In this document: positions 36,723 through 45,327 of the stretch, piece after piece
Layout: each line of letters opens with the position of its first letter
Numbering within the stretch: the stretch's first letter is position 1
NCBI GenBank assembly: GCA_900314525.1
Contig: OMVN01000016.1
Coordinates: 1-51,322, forward strand
Direction of reading: 5' to 3'
DNA length: 51,322 nt
From: an uncultured Eubacteriales bacterium
Lineage (GTDB): Bacteria; Bacillota; Clostridia; Lachnospirales; Lachnospiraceae
Notes under the pieces: generated by a model
The model's database searches: none
Told to the model about the DNA's origin: nothing
Seen by the model: the letters and a program-made list of their open reading frames with translations, nothing else
Made by a program: the position numbers and the translations under genes

Positions 36723-36741
36723 GCCGCTAAATTATTGTTTA
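36684..36741 (-). repeat. Shufflon inverted repeat, right copy (site 4)
   Basis: Reverse complement of 33731-33788 over 58 bases. It covers the end of the complete hsdS and 19 bases beyond its stop. Confidence 0.9.
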
Positions 36742-36767
36742 CCATTTTTACAGAAAGGATATAAGAT

Positions 36768-37946
36768 ATGGAGATTAACGAAAAATTAGAACATTTAACA
36801 GAGACGCAAATTGAAGAAGTTGTTACTATGTATATGGATAAATCAATCAAAATATCGGATATACTTAGTAAATATAATATAGATGTAAAACCTGGGGGAT
36901 TATTGAAGATTTTACCACCAGTAAGAACTAATGATGTATGCGTGATTTGTGGAGAGTTCTTGTATAAAAATATAGAAGCAAGAACTGCGTATTCGTATAG
37001 CGGTGAACAGAGTGATAGGTTTTGTTTGAATTGTGGTCACAAAGAGTATGCAAATAATGGGTGGAGAAGAAAAAAGTGCGATTGTAATGGTTGTAAAGCT
37101 ATTGAGATGATGGAGTATGAGCGCAAGAAAAAAGAAATCAGAAAAACATATGAAAAAGAAAATGATAGAATTGATTTTGCAGAATTAATTCTGGCAGATC
37201 AGGTTAAATTAATATATTTGTTGTTCAATAATTCGTTTCATAATACTTCACAGATTGCACCAATGGAAGTGAAAGAAAATTGGATCGAATATATTAATCG
37301 GATGGTTGAAATCAAAGCAATATCCGTTTCACCGGAAAGTGAAGTAGAAGCTTTTTGCGAAGATGACTTTCCGAACAAGTATTATGTTGACAAGGTTCAT
37401 TATGATGTAAATGTTATTATTGATGAAGCAACATTGCACAAAATTAATAAAAATACCTATTTCTTGGAATGCAGTGAGGACGAAGAATTAATCACATTAT
37501 TTAAAGAATATATATACAATGATTTGATTATAAAATTTGAAGAAATGTTGGAAGCTAGAAGACTTCAATTGCATATTTCAGAGAATGCTAATAATAGGTT
37601 TATTGAATTGATAGACAAAATAAGCTATACGCAAATATTAGCTTTGTGCAATCGTGTTGCTGTATTTTTCTCAGATAAAGTTTTGATTGGAGATATGACA
37701 AAGAGTGTTGCGAAAAATGCGGCATTGTTGAATGTTTCAAAGTTTTATGATAGAGCAGTGGAATCGGAATGGACTTTGAATCATGCTGAAATTGATTATG
37801 TAGGTAGAGAATTAAACTTTTTCATTGAGAAGGTATTGAATAAAGATATTACAATATTGAAGGACGTGGCTTCAGTAGAAAATTTGAAAAATTGGAGTAA
37901 ACGAGAAATAGATTATAGTAAAAGAATTGGCTATGCAGAAGATTAG
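36768..37946 (+). CDS. Zinc-ribbon protein inside type I operon, unknown function
   Basis: 392 aa, family not recognised. The N-terminal 50 residues look like a small helical DNA-binding unit (IEEVVTMYMDKSIKISDIL). Cysteine pairs VCVICG, FCLNCG and CDCNGC (residues about 58-115) could bind one or two zinc ions. The rest is helical with an aromatic middle (LIYLLFNNSFHN). It lies between hsdS and hsdR and its end overlaps the open frame before hsdR, so it is co-expressed with system 2. It may modulate restriction or be an independent defence gene carried in the operon. Confidence 0.6.
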   Translation: MEINEKLEHLTETQIEEVVTMYMDKSIKISDILSKYNIDVKPGGLLKILPPVRTNDVCVICGEFLYKNIEARTAYSYSGEQSDRFCLNCGHKEYANNGWRRKKCDCNGCKAIEMMEYERKKKEIRKTYEKENDRIDFAELILADQVKLIYLLFNNSFHNTSQIAPMEVKENWIEYINRMVEIKAISVSPESEVEAFCEDDFPNKYYVDKVHYDVNVIIDEATLHKINKNTYFLECSEDEELITLFKEYIYNDLIIKFEEMLEARRLQLHISENANNRFIELIDKISYTQILALCNRVAVFFSDKVLIGDMTKSVAKNAALLNVSKFYDRAVESEWTLNHAEIDYVGRELNFFIEKVLNKDITILKDVASVENLKNWSKREIDYSKRIGYAED

Positions 37947-37959
37947 TGAGGTGATACAC

Positions 37960-40900
37960 ATGTCCACAACATTTACAGAAGCAGACTACGAAAATTCCAT
38001 AATAGAGTTATTCCAAAATATGGGATACCAATATGTTTACGGACCAGATATCGAACGAGATTTCTACAGTCCATTATACAAGGATGTACTTATAGAATAC
38101 ATACATAGACTAAATCCTTCTCTACCAGAGGAGGCTATTTCTGATGCAATGTACAAGTTACAGAATTATGAAAATGGAGACCTTGTACAGAAAAATGAAG
38201 TGTTTATGGACTATATTCAGCATGGCATTCCTGTCAGATATACGGCCAATGGAGAACAGTGTTCTTCATTGGCATACATTGTGGATTATAAAAATGTGGA
38301 CAATAATTCTTTTATCGTAGCAAATCAGTGGACATTTATTGAAAATAGCAACAAGAGACCTGATATCATCTTGTTTATAAACGGACTTCCAGTTGTTTTA
38401 ATAGAATTGAAATCACCTTCCAGAGAAGAAACAGATGCATCAGAAGGATATTTGCAGATTAGAAATTACATCCATGAGATTCCTTCTATGTTTATCTATA
38501 ATTGTATTAGCGTTATTAGCGATCAGTTGACATCAAAGGCAGGTACAATTACTTCAGGTGAAGACCGTTTTATGGAATGGAAAACGAAAGATGGGAATTA
38601 TGAGAATACGCAGTATGCTCAGTTTGATACATTTTTTGAAGGTATGTTTGACAGAGCAAGATTGCTGGATATTATCAAAAACTTTGTCTGTTTTTCAGAT
38701 GAGGGATTGAAGAAGTACAAGATACTAGCGGGATATCACCAGTATTTTGCGGTAAATAAGGCTGTTCAGATGGCAAAAAAGGCGACAGTTACAGATGGAA
38801 AGGGTGGTGTTTTCTGGCATACACAAGGCTCTGGAAAATCTTTATCAATGGTATTTTATGCTCATTTGTTGCAGGAGGCATTGGACAGCCCGACTATAGT
38901 TGTAATTACGGATAGAAATGATTTGGATGATCAGCTTTTTGGGCAGTTTGCAAAATGTAGTTCATTTTTGAGACAGGTTCCAGTTCATGCAACATGCAGA
39001 AAACTAGGACAAAGTTCAACAAAGGATGATATTGGATTAAAGGATTGGCTGAATGGCAGACAAGCTAATGGAATTATATTTACCACAATGCAAAAGTTTG
39101 AAGAATCAGAAGAACCATTATCTGAAAGACGAAACATTATTGTAATGGCGGATGAGGCTCATCGTGGACAATATGGTTTAAAAGAAAAAATAAAAATGGT
39201 AGAAAATGAAGATGGAGAAAAAGAGGCTAAGATTGTAACTGGGACAGCCAGGATTATTAGAAATTGCCTTCCAAATGCTACATATGTGGGATTTACTGGT
39301 ACGCCTATATCTATGAAGGATAGGAGTACAAGAGAAGTCTTTGGAGATTATATTGATATATATGATATGACGCAGGCGGTTGAAGATGGAGCTACAAGAC
39401 CAGTTTATTACGAAAGCAGAGTTATCAAGTTAAAGCTGGATGAAGCAACACTCAAATTAATTGATGCAGAATATGATTTAATGGCATCAAATGCAGATGC
39501 AGAGGTTGTAGAAAAGAGTAAAAAACAATTAGGACAAATGGAGGCAATACTTGGTAATGACAAGACAATAGACTCATTAGTATGTGATATTTTAGATCAT
39601 TATGACAACAATAGAGCGAATCTGCTTACAGGAAAAGCTATGATTGTTGCATATTCACGCTCTATTGCTATGAAAATATATAAGAGAATTTTGGAACTTC
39701 GACCGACATGGACAGAAAAAGTCGGGGTTGTTATGACTGATAACAACAAAGATCCAGAAGAATGGAAAGAGATTATTGGAAATAAACGTCACAAGGATGA
39801 GATGGCAAAGAAGTTCAAGGACAATGATAGTCCACTTAAAATTGCGATAGTAGTTGATATGTGGCTTACAGGATTTGATGTGCCAGCACTTGCTACAATG
39901 TATGTTTATAAGCCTATGAAGGGTTATAATCTTATGCAGGCAATAGCCAGAGTTAATCGAGTCTTTAAAGATAAGGAAGGTGGACTTGTTGTTGACTATG
40001 TAGGTATTGCATCTGCACTCAAAGAGGCAATGAATGATTATACTTCACGTGATAAGAAAAACTATGGAGATACTGATGTTGCGAAGGTTGCATATCCGAA
40101 ATTCTTAGAAAAACTTTCAATATGTCAGGATTTCTTCCATGGATATGATTATTCTAAGTTTATGACAGGCTCAGATTTGGAAAGATCAAAAGCCATTAGC
40201 GGAGGCGTAAACTTTATAGTTGGTGTTAATAAAGAAAAAGAAAGAACAGAGTTCTTAAAGGAAGCACTACTTTTAAAACAGGCACTGTCATTATGTTCAT
40301 CAATGGTAGAGGAATCACTTCGCGTCGAAGCCGCCTTTTTCGAATCTGTCAGAGTACTTGTAATGCGACTTATGAATCAGGGACAGGGAAAGAAAATATC
40401 CCTTCCAGAAATGAACGCCAGAATAAATGAATTGCTAAAGGCAAGTATAAAGAGTGATGGTGTAATCAATCTGTTCTCTGATGTATCGCAAAATTTCTCA
40501 CTCTTTGATCCGAAGTTTTTAGAAGAAATATCAAAGATGAAAGAGAAAAACCTCGCAGTGGAATTACTAAAAAAACTGATTGCAGAGCAGGTTCAAATAT
40601 ATCGAAGAACTAATGTTGTAAAGTCTGAAAAGTTTAGTGAAATCATCCAGCAAACCATGAATAGATATCTTAATGGTATGCTTACGAATGAACAGGTAAT
40701 AGAAGAACTTCTGAATTTGGCTAAGCAGATTGCAGCAGCAAAGGAGGAAGGAGATAAGCTGGGCCTTACAGCGGATGAATTGGCATTCTATGATGCTCTT
40801 ACAAAACCGCAGGCTATTAAGGACTTTTATGAAAACGAAGAACTTATAGCAATTACTAAGGAGCTAGCTGACACACTTCGTAAAAATCGTACAATCGACT

Positions 40901-41154
40901 GGCAAAAGCGTGATTCAGCACGGGCTAAAATGCGGATGATGATTAAGAAACTACTAAAAAAACATAAATATCCACCAGAAGGCATGGATGACGCAGTACA
41001 GACTGTTATGACTCAATGTGAACTTTGGACGGATAACAATGACATGGGGCGAGAAGAAAATGTAGTGGATTTTCATAGCAGTGTCTCCTATGTGAATGAG
41101 GATAGAAGTACGATGATGGTAGCTGAGTCACAGACGAAATACGGACAAGAATAG
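37960..41154 (+). CDS. hsdR: Type I restriction endonuclease/translocase HsdR, system 2
   Basis: 1064 aa. PD-(D/E)xK nuclease region: NKRPDIILFINGLPVVLIELK. Motor: Walker A HTQGSGKSLSM, DEAH-type box MADEAHRGQYG, GFTGTP, and LMQAIARVNRVFKD. The C-terminal helical region matches other HsdR proteins. ATG 37960 follows GAGGTGAT; a longer frame from 37927 lies in the end of the previous gene. A DUF262 gene follows 12 bases later. Confidence 0.92.
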   Translation: MSTTFTEADYENSIIELFQNMGYQYVYGPDIERDFYSPLYKDVLIEYIHRLNPSLPEEAISDAMYKLQNYENGDLVQKNEVFMDYIQHGIPVRYTANGEQCSSLAYIVDYKNVDNNSFIVANQWTFIENSNKRPDIILFINGLPVVLIELKSPSREETDASEGYLQIRNYIHEIPSMFIYNCISVISDQLTSKAGTITSGEDRFMEWKTKDGNYENTQYAQFDTFFEGMFDRARLLDIIKNFVCFSDEGLKKYKILAGYHQYFAVNKAVQMAKKATVTDGKGGVFWHTQGSGKSLSMVFYAHLLQEALDSPTIVVITDRNDLDDQLFGQFAKCSSFLRQVPVHATCRKLGQSSTKDDIGLKDWLNGRQANGIIFTTMQKFEESEEPLSERRNIIVMADEAHRGQYGLKEKIKMVENEDGEKEAKIVTGTARIIRNCLPNATYVGFTGTPISMKDRSTREVFGDYIDIYDMTQAVEDGATRPVYYESRVIKLKLDEATLKLIDAEYDLMASNADAEVVEKSKKQLGQMEAILGNDKTIDSLVCDILDHYDNNRANLLTGKAMIVAYSRSIAMKIYKRILELRPTWTEKVGVVMTDNNKDPEEWKEIIGNKRHKDEMAKKFKDNDSPLKIAIVVDMWLTGFDVPALATMYVYKPMKGYNLMQAIARVNRVFKDKEGGLVVDYVGIASALKEAMNDYTSRDKKNYGDTDVAKVAYPKFLEKLSICQDFFHGYDYSKFMTGSDLERSKAISGGVNFIVGVNKEKERTEFLKEALLLKQALSLCSSMVEESLRVEAAFFESVRVLVMRLMNQGQGKKISLPEMNARINELLKASIKSDGVINLFSDVSQNFSLFDPKFLEEISKMKEKNLAVELLKKLIAEQVQIYRRTNVVKSEKFSEIIQQTMNRYLNGMLTNEQVIEELLNLAKQIAAAKEEGDKLGLTADELAFYDALTKPQAIKDFYENEELIAITKELADTLRKNRTIDWQKRDSARAKMRMMIKKLLKKHKYPPEGMDDAVQTVMTQCELWTDNNDMGREENVVDFHSSVSYVNEDRSTMMVAESQTKYGQE

Positions 41155-41166
41155 GAGGAATGATCA

Positions 41167-43233
41167 TTGGATGCGACAAAGGGAAATATATATTCAATAC
41201 TAAATGGGAATAAGCAGTTTCTGATTCCGGTATATCAGCGTTATTATAGCTGGGATATTGAACAGTGCAGAAGACTTTGGAATGATATTGTTGACATGCA
41301 GAAAAAGAATAAGAAGGGACATTTTGTAGGTTCCATTGTTAATATCGCAGAACAGGCGATGCCAACAGGAGTTCAGAAATATATGATTATTGATGGACAG
41401 CAGAGAATGACAACATTGACTTTGCTATTGATAGCACTTAGAGATTATGCAATAAATCATCCAGAGGATACCAGCATTAATTCTCGCCGAATAGATAATA
41501 TGTTGTTAAAAAATGAATATGAAAATGGCGATGAAAGATACAAATTGTTATTAACAGAGAATGATAGAGATATTCTTATAAGATTGGTAGAGAAAAAACC
41601 GATACCTGAAAATACTGTGTCACGTTTGTTGACAAATCATAGATTTTTTGTAGAGCAAATAGAGAAGAACGAGTTGATGCCGGCAGAAATTTATGAATCT
41701 ATAGGAAAATTACAGATAGTAAATATAACGTTGGATAGAGCTGTGGATGATGCACAGGCAATTTTTGAAAGCCTGAATTCTACAGGCAAAGAACTGTCAG
41801 AATCGGATTTGATCCGAAATTATATATTGATGGGATTGGAAAACGATGAGCAGAGTTATGTATATGAACATTTTTGGAGACCAATGGAGTTAATGTTTGA
41901 GTATGAAAAACAAGACTCTGTTATGGATAAATTTTTCCGTGACTATCTTACAATGAAGTTAACCAGAATTCCCAAAATAGACAAGGTATATGAAGAGTTT
42001 AAATTGTATCATGTGAACTGCGAATTCTCATCAGTTCGTGATTTGTGTGAAGATTTATTAAAATATGCAAAATATTACACAGATATGGTTTTTGCTAGAA
42101 GTTCAAATCCTGTAATTAAAAATTTGTATGTGGATGTGAATGATCTGCGAATGGAAGTTGCATTCCCGTTTTTACTTAAAGTACATAATGATTGTTCAGA
42201 GGGACTTATTACAGAAGAGAATTTTATTGAAATACTTAAGATGTGCATAAGCTATGTTTTTAGAAGAAATATCTGTGATATTCCAACAAATTCTTTAAAT
42301 AAGACATTTGCTACTTTGCGAAACGAGATAAAGCAAGATGATTATATGAATTCAATTAAAGCGTTCTTTGTTTTACGAGATGATTATAAACTGTTCCCGG
42401 ATGATGATAAATTTGAAGCTGCATTTGTTTCAAGAGATATTTATAATATGCGTTCAAGGAACTATATTTTAAGCCATCTGGAAAATTATAATAATAAGGC
42501 TCCGATTATAATTGAGAATTACACCATTGAGCATATTATGCCACAGAATGCTAATCCTAATGATGAATGGAAGCAAGAATTGGGACCAAATTGGAAGGAT
42601 GTGCAGAAAAAATATCTTCATACAATAGGAAATCTCACGCTTACGGCTTATAATTCTGAAATGAGCGATAAACCATTTATGGTAAAAATGGAGATGGAAG
42701 GTGGATTTAAGGAAAGCGCCTTACGATTAAATTCATATCTCGTGAAATTGTCGGAATGGAATGAAAATCATATTAAAGAGAGAGCAAAATTATTATCGGA
42801 TAAAGCAAAGGAAGTATGGGAGTATCCTAAAATATCAGAAGAAGAACTTGCACCATACTGTGAGGAAGAAAAGCCGACACAGAAGTATTCATTGGATACA
42901 TATGATATTAATGTGTTTACGAAGACATTATTTGAAGTGTTAGATAAGCGAATTATGAATCTTTCCTCAGATGTAAAGAGGGAATATAAGAAATTGTATA
43001 TAGCTTATAAATTGGATACGAACTTTGTGGATGTGGTTGTACAGAAGCAGAGATTAAGAATATCTGTGAATATGAAGTTTTCAGAAATTCATGATCCTAA
43101 AGGCATCTGCAAGGATATTACTGGTCTTGGACGATGGGGTAATGGTGATGTCGAGTTATTTATGGAGCATACATCAGATGTAGATAATGTTATGGAGATA
43201 ATTGAGCAATCGTATAGGATGCAGGCAGAATAG
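41167..43233 (+). CDS. DUF262/DUF1524 GmrSD-type nuclease
   Basis: 688 aa. The N-terminal DUF262 (ParB/Srx-like) domain has YQRYYSWDIEQCRRLWNDI and IIDGQQRMTTLTLL. The HNH-type DUF1524 domain has ENYTIEHIMPQNANPNDEW and LHTIGNLTLTAYNSEMSDK. The last 110 residues look like a DUF5655-type tail. Proteins of this build include GmrSD, which cleaves glucosylated or otherwise modified phage DNA. TTG 41167 lies eight bases after GGAGG; no in-frame ATG is better. Directly behind hsdR, it would add modified-DNA targeting to the type I system. Confidence 0.85.
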   Translation: MDATKGNIYSILNGNKQFLIPVYQRYYSWDIEQCRRLWNDIVDMQKKNKKGHFVGSIVNIAEQAMPTGVQKYMIIDGQQRMTTLTLLLIALRDYAINHPEDTSINSRRIDNMLLKNEYENGDERYKLLLTENDRDILIRLVEKKPIPENTVSRLLTNHRFFVEQIEKNELMPAEIYESIGKLQIVNITLDRAVDDAQAIFESLNSTGKELSESDLIRNYILMGLENDEQSYVYEHFWRPMELMFEYEKQDSVMDKFFRDYLTMKLTRIPKIDKVYEEFKLYHVNCEFSSVRDLCEDLLKYAKYYTDMVFARSSNPVIKNLYVDVNDLRMEVAFPFLLKVHNDCSEGLITEENFIEILKMCISYVFRRNICDIPTNSLNKTFATLRNEIKQDDYMNSIKAFFVLRDDYKLFPDDDKFEAAFVSRDIYNMRSRNYILSHLENYNNKAPIIIENYTIEHIMPQNANPNDEWKQELGPNWKDVQKKYLHTIGNLTLTAYNSEMSDKPFMVKMEMEGGFKESALRLNSYLVKLSEWNENHIKERAKLLSDKAKEVWEYPKISEEELAPYCEEEKPTQKYSLDTYDINVFTKTLFEVLDKRIMNLSSDVKREYKKLYIAYKLDTNFVDVVVQKQRLRISVNMKFSEIHDPKGICKDITGLGRWGNGDVELFMEHTSDVDNVMEIIEQSYRMQAE

Positions 43234-43553
43234 AAATTTTTGCCAAGAGATTATTACAGGTTGCAAAATATATTACTTTGCCTTATAGAAATGGCTATAA
43301 GGGTATTATGTATTCTATGTCAAGAACGTTCTTGACCAGAATTAATAGTATACAGTTGATAATATTAAGAATTATATTGTCCATTGTATGACCTCCTATT
43401 ACCAGTGAATTATAGTAGCTGTTAATATTATTATACAATACATCGTATGTGGAGGATGGTAGAGTTCCTTGTGAAAACAAGGTCCAATTGATTTTAATGC
43501 TTACTGATATTAGATATCTACCGGTCGTTACTCAGTAAGCTTTTAGGAGAAAA
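43234..43553 (+). ncRNA. Structured leader, candidate DRT2 template ncRNA
   Basis: 320 bases without a convincing gene, rich in perfect hairpins. CCTTATAG/CTATAAGG is at 43281-43302, CAAGAACGTTCTTG at 43321-43334, CCTTGT-GAAA-ACAAGG at 43468-43483, and GCTTACTGA/TCAGTAAGC at 43499-43540, just before the RT ribosome site. A possible promoter is TTGCAA-17 bases-TATAGA at 43261-43289. Described DRT2 systems have a structured RNA in this position that is copied by rolling-circle reverse transcription. Both strands have long open stretches (plus 43233-43389, minus 43295-43510). Boundaries are not determined. Confidence 0.6.
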
Positions 43554-44849
43554 ATGAGTAGAAAGATATATAAAGATAAGTATTATACGCACTTAGATGT
43601 GAAGAAACATCATAAGGACTATCAGCAAAGAGTCCAGAGTATTAATTGGGTCAGTAGACATGGCTTTTATCCATTTATTCATTTTAAAATGGATTGCAGT
43701 AAATACACTGTTATTGAAAATGGAAAAAAAGATATTAAGCCAAAGGAAAGAGATATATATTATGCTGCACATATTGACAGATTTATATATGAGTATTATG
43801 GAAACCGTCTTAATAACAGATACAATGAGTATATGAAATCAAATGGGATAAGCCGTGTTTCAACAGCTTATAGAAATTGTACACCAGGAAAATGTAATAT
43901 TGATTTTGCAAAAGAAGTATTTGAATATATTGTAAAATGTGAATCGGCTTACATTTTTGTGGGTGACTTCAGCCAATTTTTTGATAACCTTGACCATAAA
44001 TATTTAAAAGAAAAAATAAAATGTGTAATCAACGAGGAGTCATTAGATGCTGCTGATTATGCTATTTACAAAAATATTACGAAGTTTACATATATTGAAG
44101 CTGATGATATAGAGTTTGAGAAGGGTCTGTTGAGAAGAGATATGCGAGGTATGGATAAGTATTTTGAAACAGATGAATTTCATGAGTTTAAGAAAAATCA
44201 TCTTCGCAAGAACCTTAAAGATTATCAGATTCCACAAGGTTCATCTATAAGTGCTGTATATGCTAATGTTTATATGATAGATTTTGATAAAAAAATAAAT
44301 GACTTTATCACTTCACAGAAAGGGATGTATAGAAGATATTGTGATGATATTATAATTGTTGTTCCTATGACACAAGAAGATGTAAAAGGAAAAAATGAGG
44401 AGATTGCTAAATTTATTTACAGTACCAGAGATGGCATTCCTAATTTAGAATTAAACGAGGATAAAACTGAACATTTTTTCTACGATAATGGAATTATAGA
44501 AAAGATAAAGGGGAAAAGTAATCTTATTAATAATCTTGGCTTTACATTTGATGGAAAAACTGTTCGGATAAGAGATAAGAGTTTGTTTAAGTTTTATTGT
44601 AGAGCATATAGAAAAATAAAAAAAGTAAAAGAGAATACTGATGAAAAGTCTTTTAATGCAGGAAAGAAAGCAATTTATCATTCATATACACATTTAGGTG
44701 CAAGCAAGTATTCTAAAGACCATGGGAATTTTCTTACATATGCTTATAAGGCAGATGAAATATTTAGTCAGAGTAAACTGCTTGTTAGCGATATTAGGAA
44801 TCAAGTGAAAAAACACTGGTATAAGATTGACAGTAAGTTAAAGGAGTAA
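43554..44849 (+). CDS. Reverse transcriptase, DRT type 2 (UG2)-like
   Basis: 431-aa stand-alone RT: motif A region YIFVGDFSQFFDNLDHKYL, motif B IPQGSSISAVYANVYMIDFD, and catalytic YCDD at residues 262-265, then LELNEDKTEHFF and NNLGFTFDG. YCDD, the length, the lack of a fused domain and a 320-base structured leader all fit DRT2. It is not a group II intron RT (no maturase or endonuclease region) nor an obvious retron. Start ATG 43554 follows TAGGAG. Another UG group is possible. Confidence 0.75.
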   Translation: MSRKIYKDKYYTHLDVKKHHKDYQQRVQSINWVSRHGFYPFIHFKMDCSKYTVIENGKKDIKPKERDIYYAAHIDRFIYEYYGNRLNNRYNEYMKSNGISRVSTAYRNCTPGKCNIDFAKEVFEYIVKCESAYIFVGDFSQFFDNLDHKYLKEKIKCVINEESLDAADYAIYKNITKFTYIEADDIEFEKGLLRRDMRGMDKYFETDEFHEFKKNHLRKNLKDYQIPQGSSISAVYANVYMIDFDKKINDFITSQKGMYRRYCDDIIIVVPMTQEDVKGKNEEIAKFIYSTRDGIPNLELNEDKTEHFFYDNGIIEKIKGKSNLINNLGFTFDGKTVRIRDKSLFKFYCRAYRKIKKVKENTDEKSFNAGKKAIYHSYTHLGASKYSKDHGNFLTYAYKADEIFSQSKLLVSDIRNQVKKHWYKIDSKLKE

Positions 44850-44881
44850 ATAGATTAGAACATGGAGGAGTGATTCTACAG

Positions 44882-45130
44882 ATGAGTAATAGATTGGAAT
44901 ATGATATTAAAGAAAAATATGGTTATGAATTAAATGAGATCAGTAATAAATTAAATCAGCTTGAGGCTGGTAGAATATATGAAAATGGTGGATCAAAAAT
45001 GGACGGAAGTCTGGCTACAAATATAAAACAACTTCGTAAAATGATAGGTGAATTATTATTAAAAATACAGAATGGTAAGGATGGAACAGATGATGAAATA
45101 GCAAAGCTGTTTATAAATAAAGATTATTAA
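44882..45130 (+). CDS. Small helical protein downstream of RT
   Basis: 82 aa, no family recognised. Heptad-like pattern (EISNKLNQLEAGRIY, IKQLRKMIGELLLKIQNG) suggests a small coiled-coil protein. ATG 44882 follows GGAGGAG at suitable distance, 32 bases after the RT stop, so it is probably in the RT transcript. Whether it belongs to the defence system is unknown. Confidence 0.5.
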   Translation: MSNRLEYDIKEKYGYELNEISNKLNQLEAGRIYENGGSKMDGSLATNIKQLRKMIGELLLKIQNGKDGTDDEIAKLFINKDY

Positions 45131-45152
45131 TGATGGAGAATTAGAGAAGATT

Positions 45153-45290
45153 ATGAATTGGGTAGATGTTTTAGTTGTAGGATTGCTGTATTTCATAATA
45201 AGTATGATGTTTAGTCTAAGATACTATTGCAATACAACGGTTTTTATCCCGATAATATCTCATTTTAGCTCAAGATTAGTCCAAGATTAG
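45153..45290 (+). CDS. Possible 45-aa membrane peptide
   Basis: MNWVDVLVVGLLYFIISMM opens a 45-residue frame with one likely transmembrane helix (VLVVGLLYFIISMMF) and a polar tail. The ribosome site (AGAGAAG) is weak. Its last codons run into the 11-base tandem repeats. It could be a small toxin or effector or a chance frame. Confidence 0.3.
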   Translation: MNWVDVLVVGLLYFIISMMFSLRYYCNTTVFIPIISHFSSRLVQD

Positions 45291-45308
45291 TCCAAGATTA
45301 GTCCAAGG
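45269..45308 (+). repeat. 11-bp tandem repeats upstream of AlbA_2 gene
   Basis: Three and a half units of TCCAAGATTAG (first unit CTCAAGATTAG) ending 20 bases before the AlbA_2 start codon. The 11-base period puts all copies on one face of the helix, as for a cooperative operator. Confidence 0.7.
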
Positions 45309-45327
45309 CAGAAAGGAAGTGATATTT

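Noticed and set aside
43295-43480. 61-codon minus-strand frame in the RT leader
   Set aside because: Not called as a gene: no ribosome site and it covers the hairpins. Kept only as a possible reading of reverse-transcribed repeats in the DRT2 finding.
43554-44849. Retron interpretation of the second RT
   Set aside because: No msr/msd-like pair of inverted repeats flanking a branch G was found; YCDD and the leader layout fit DRT2 better.
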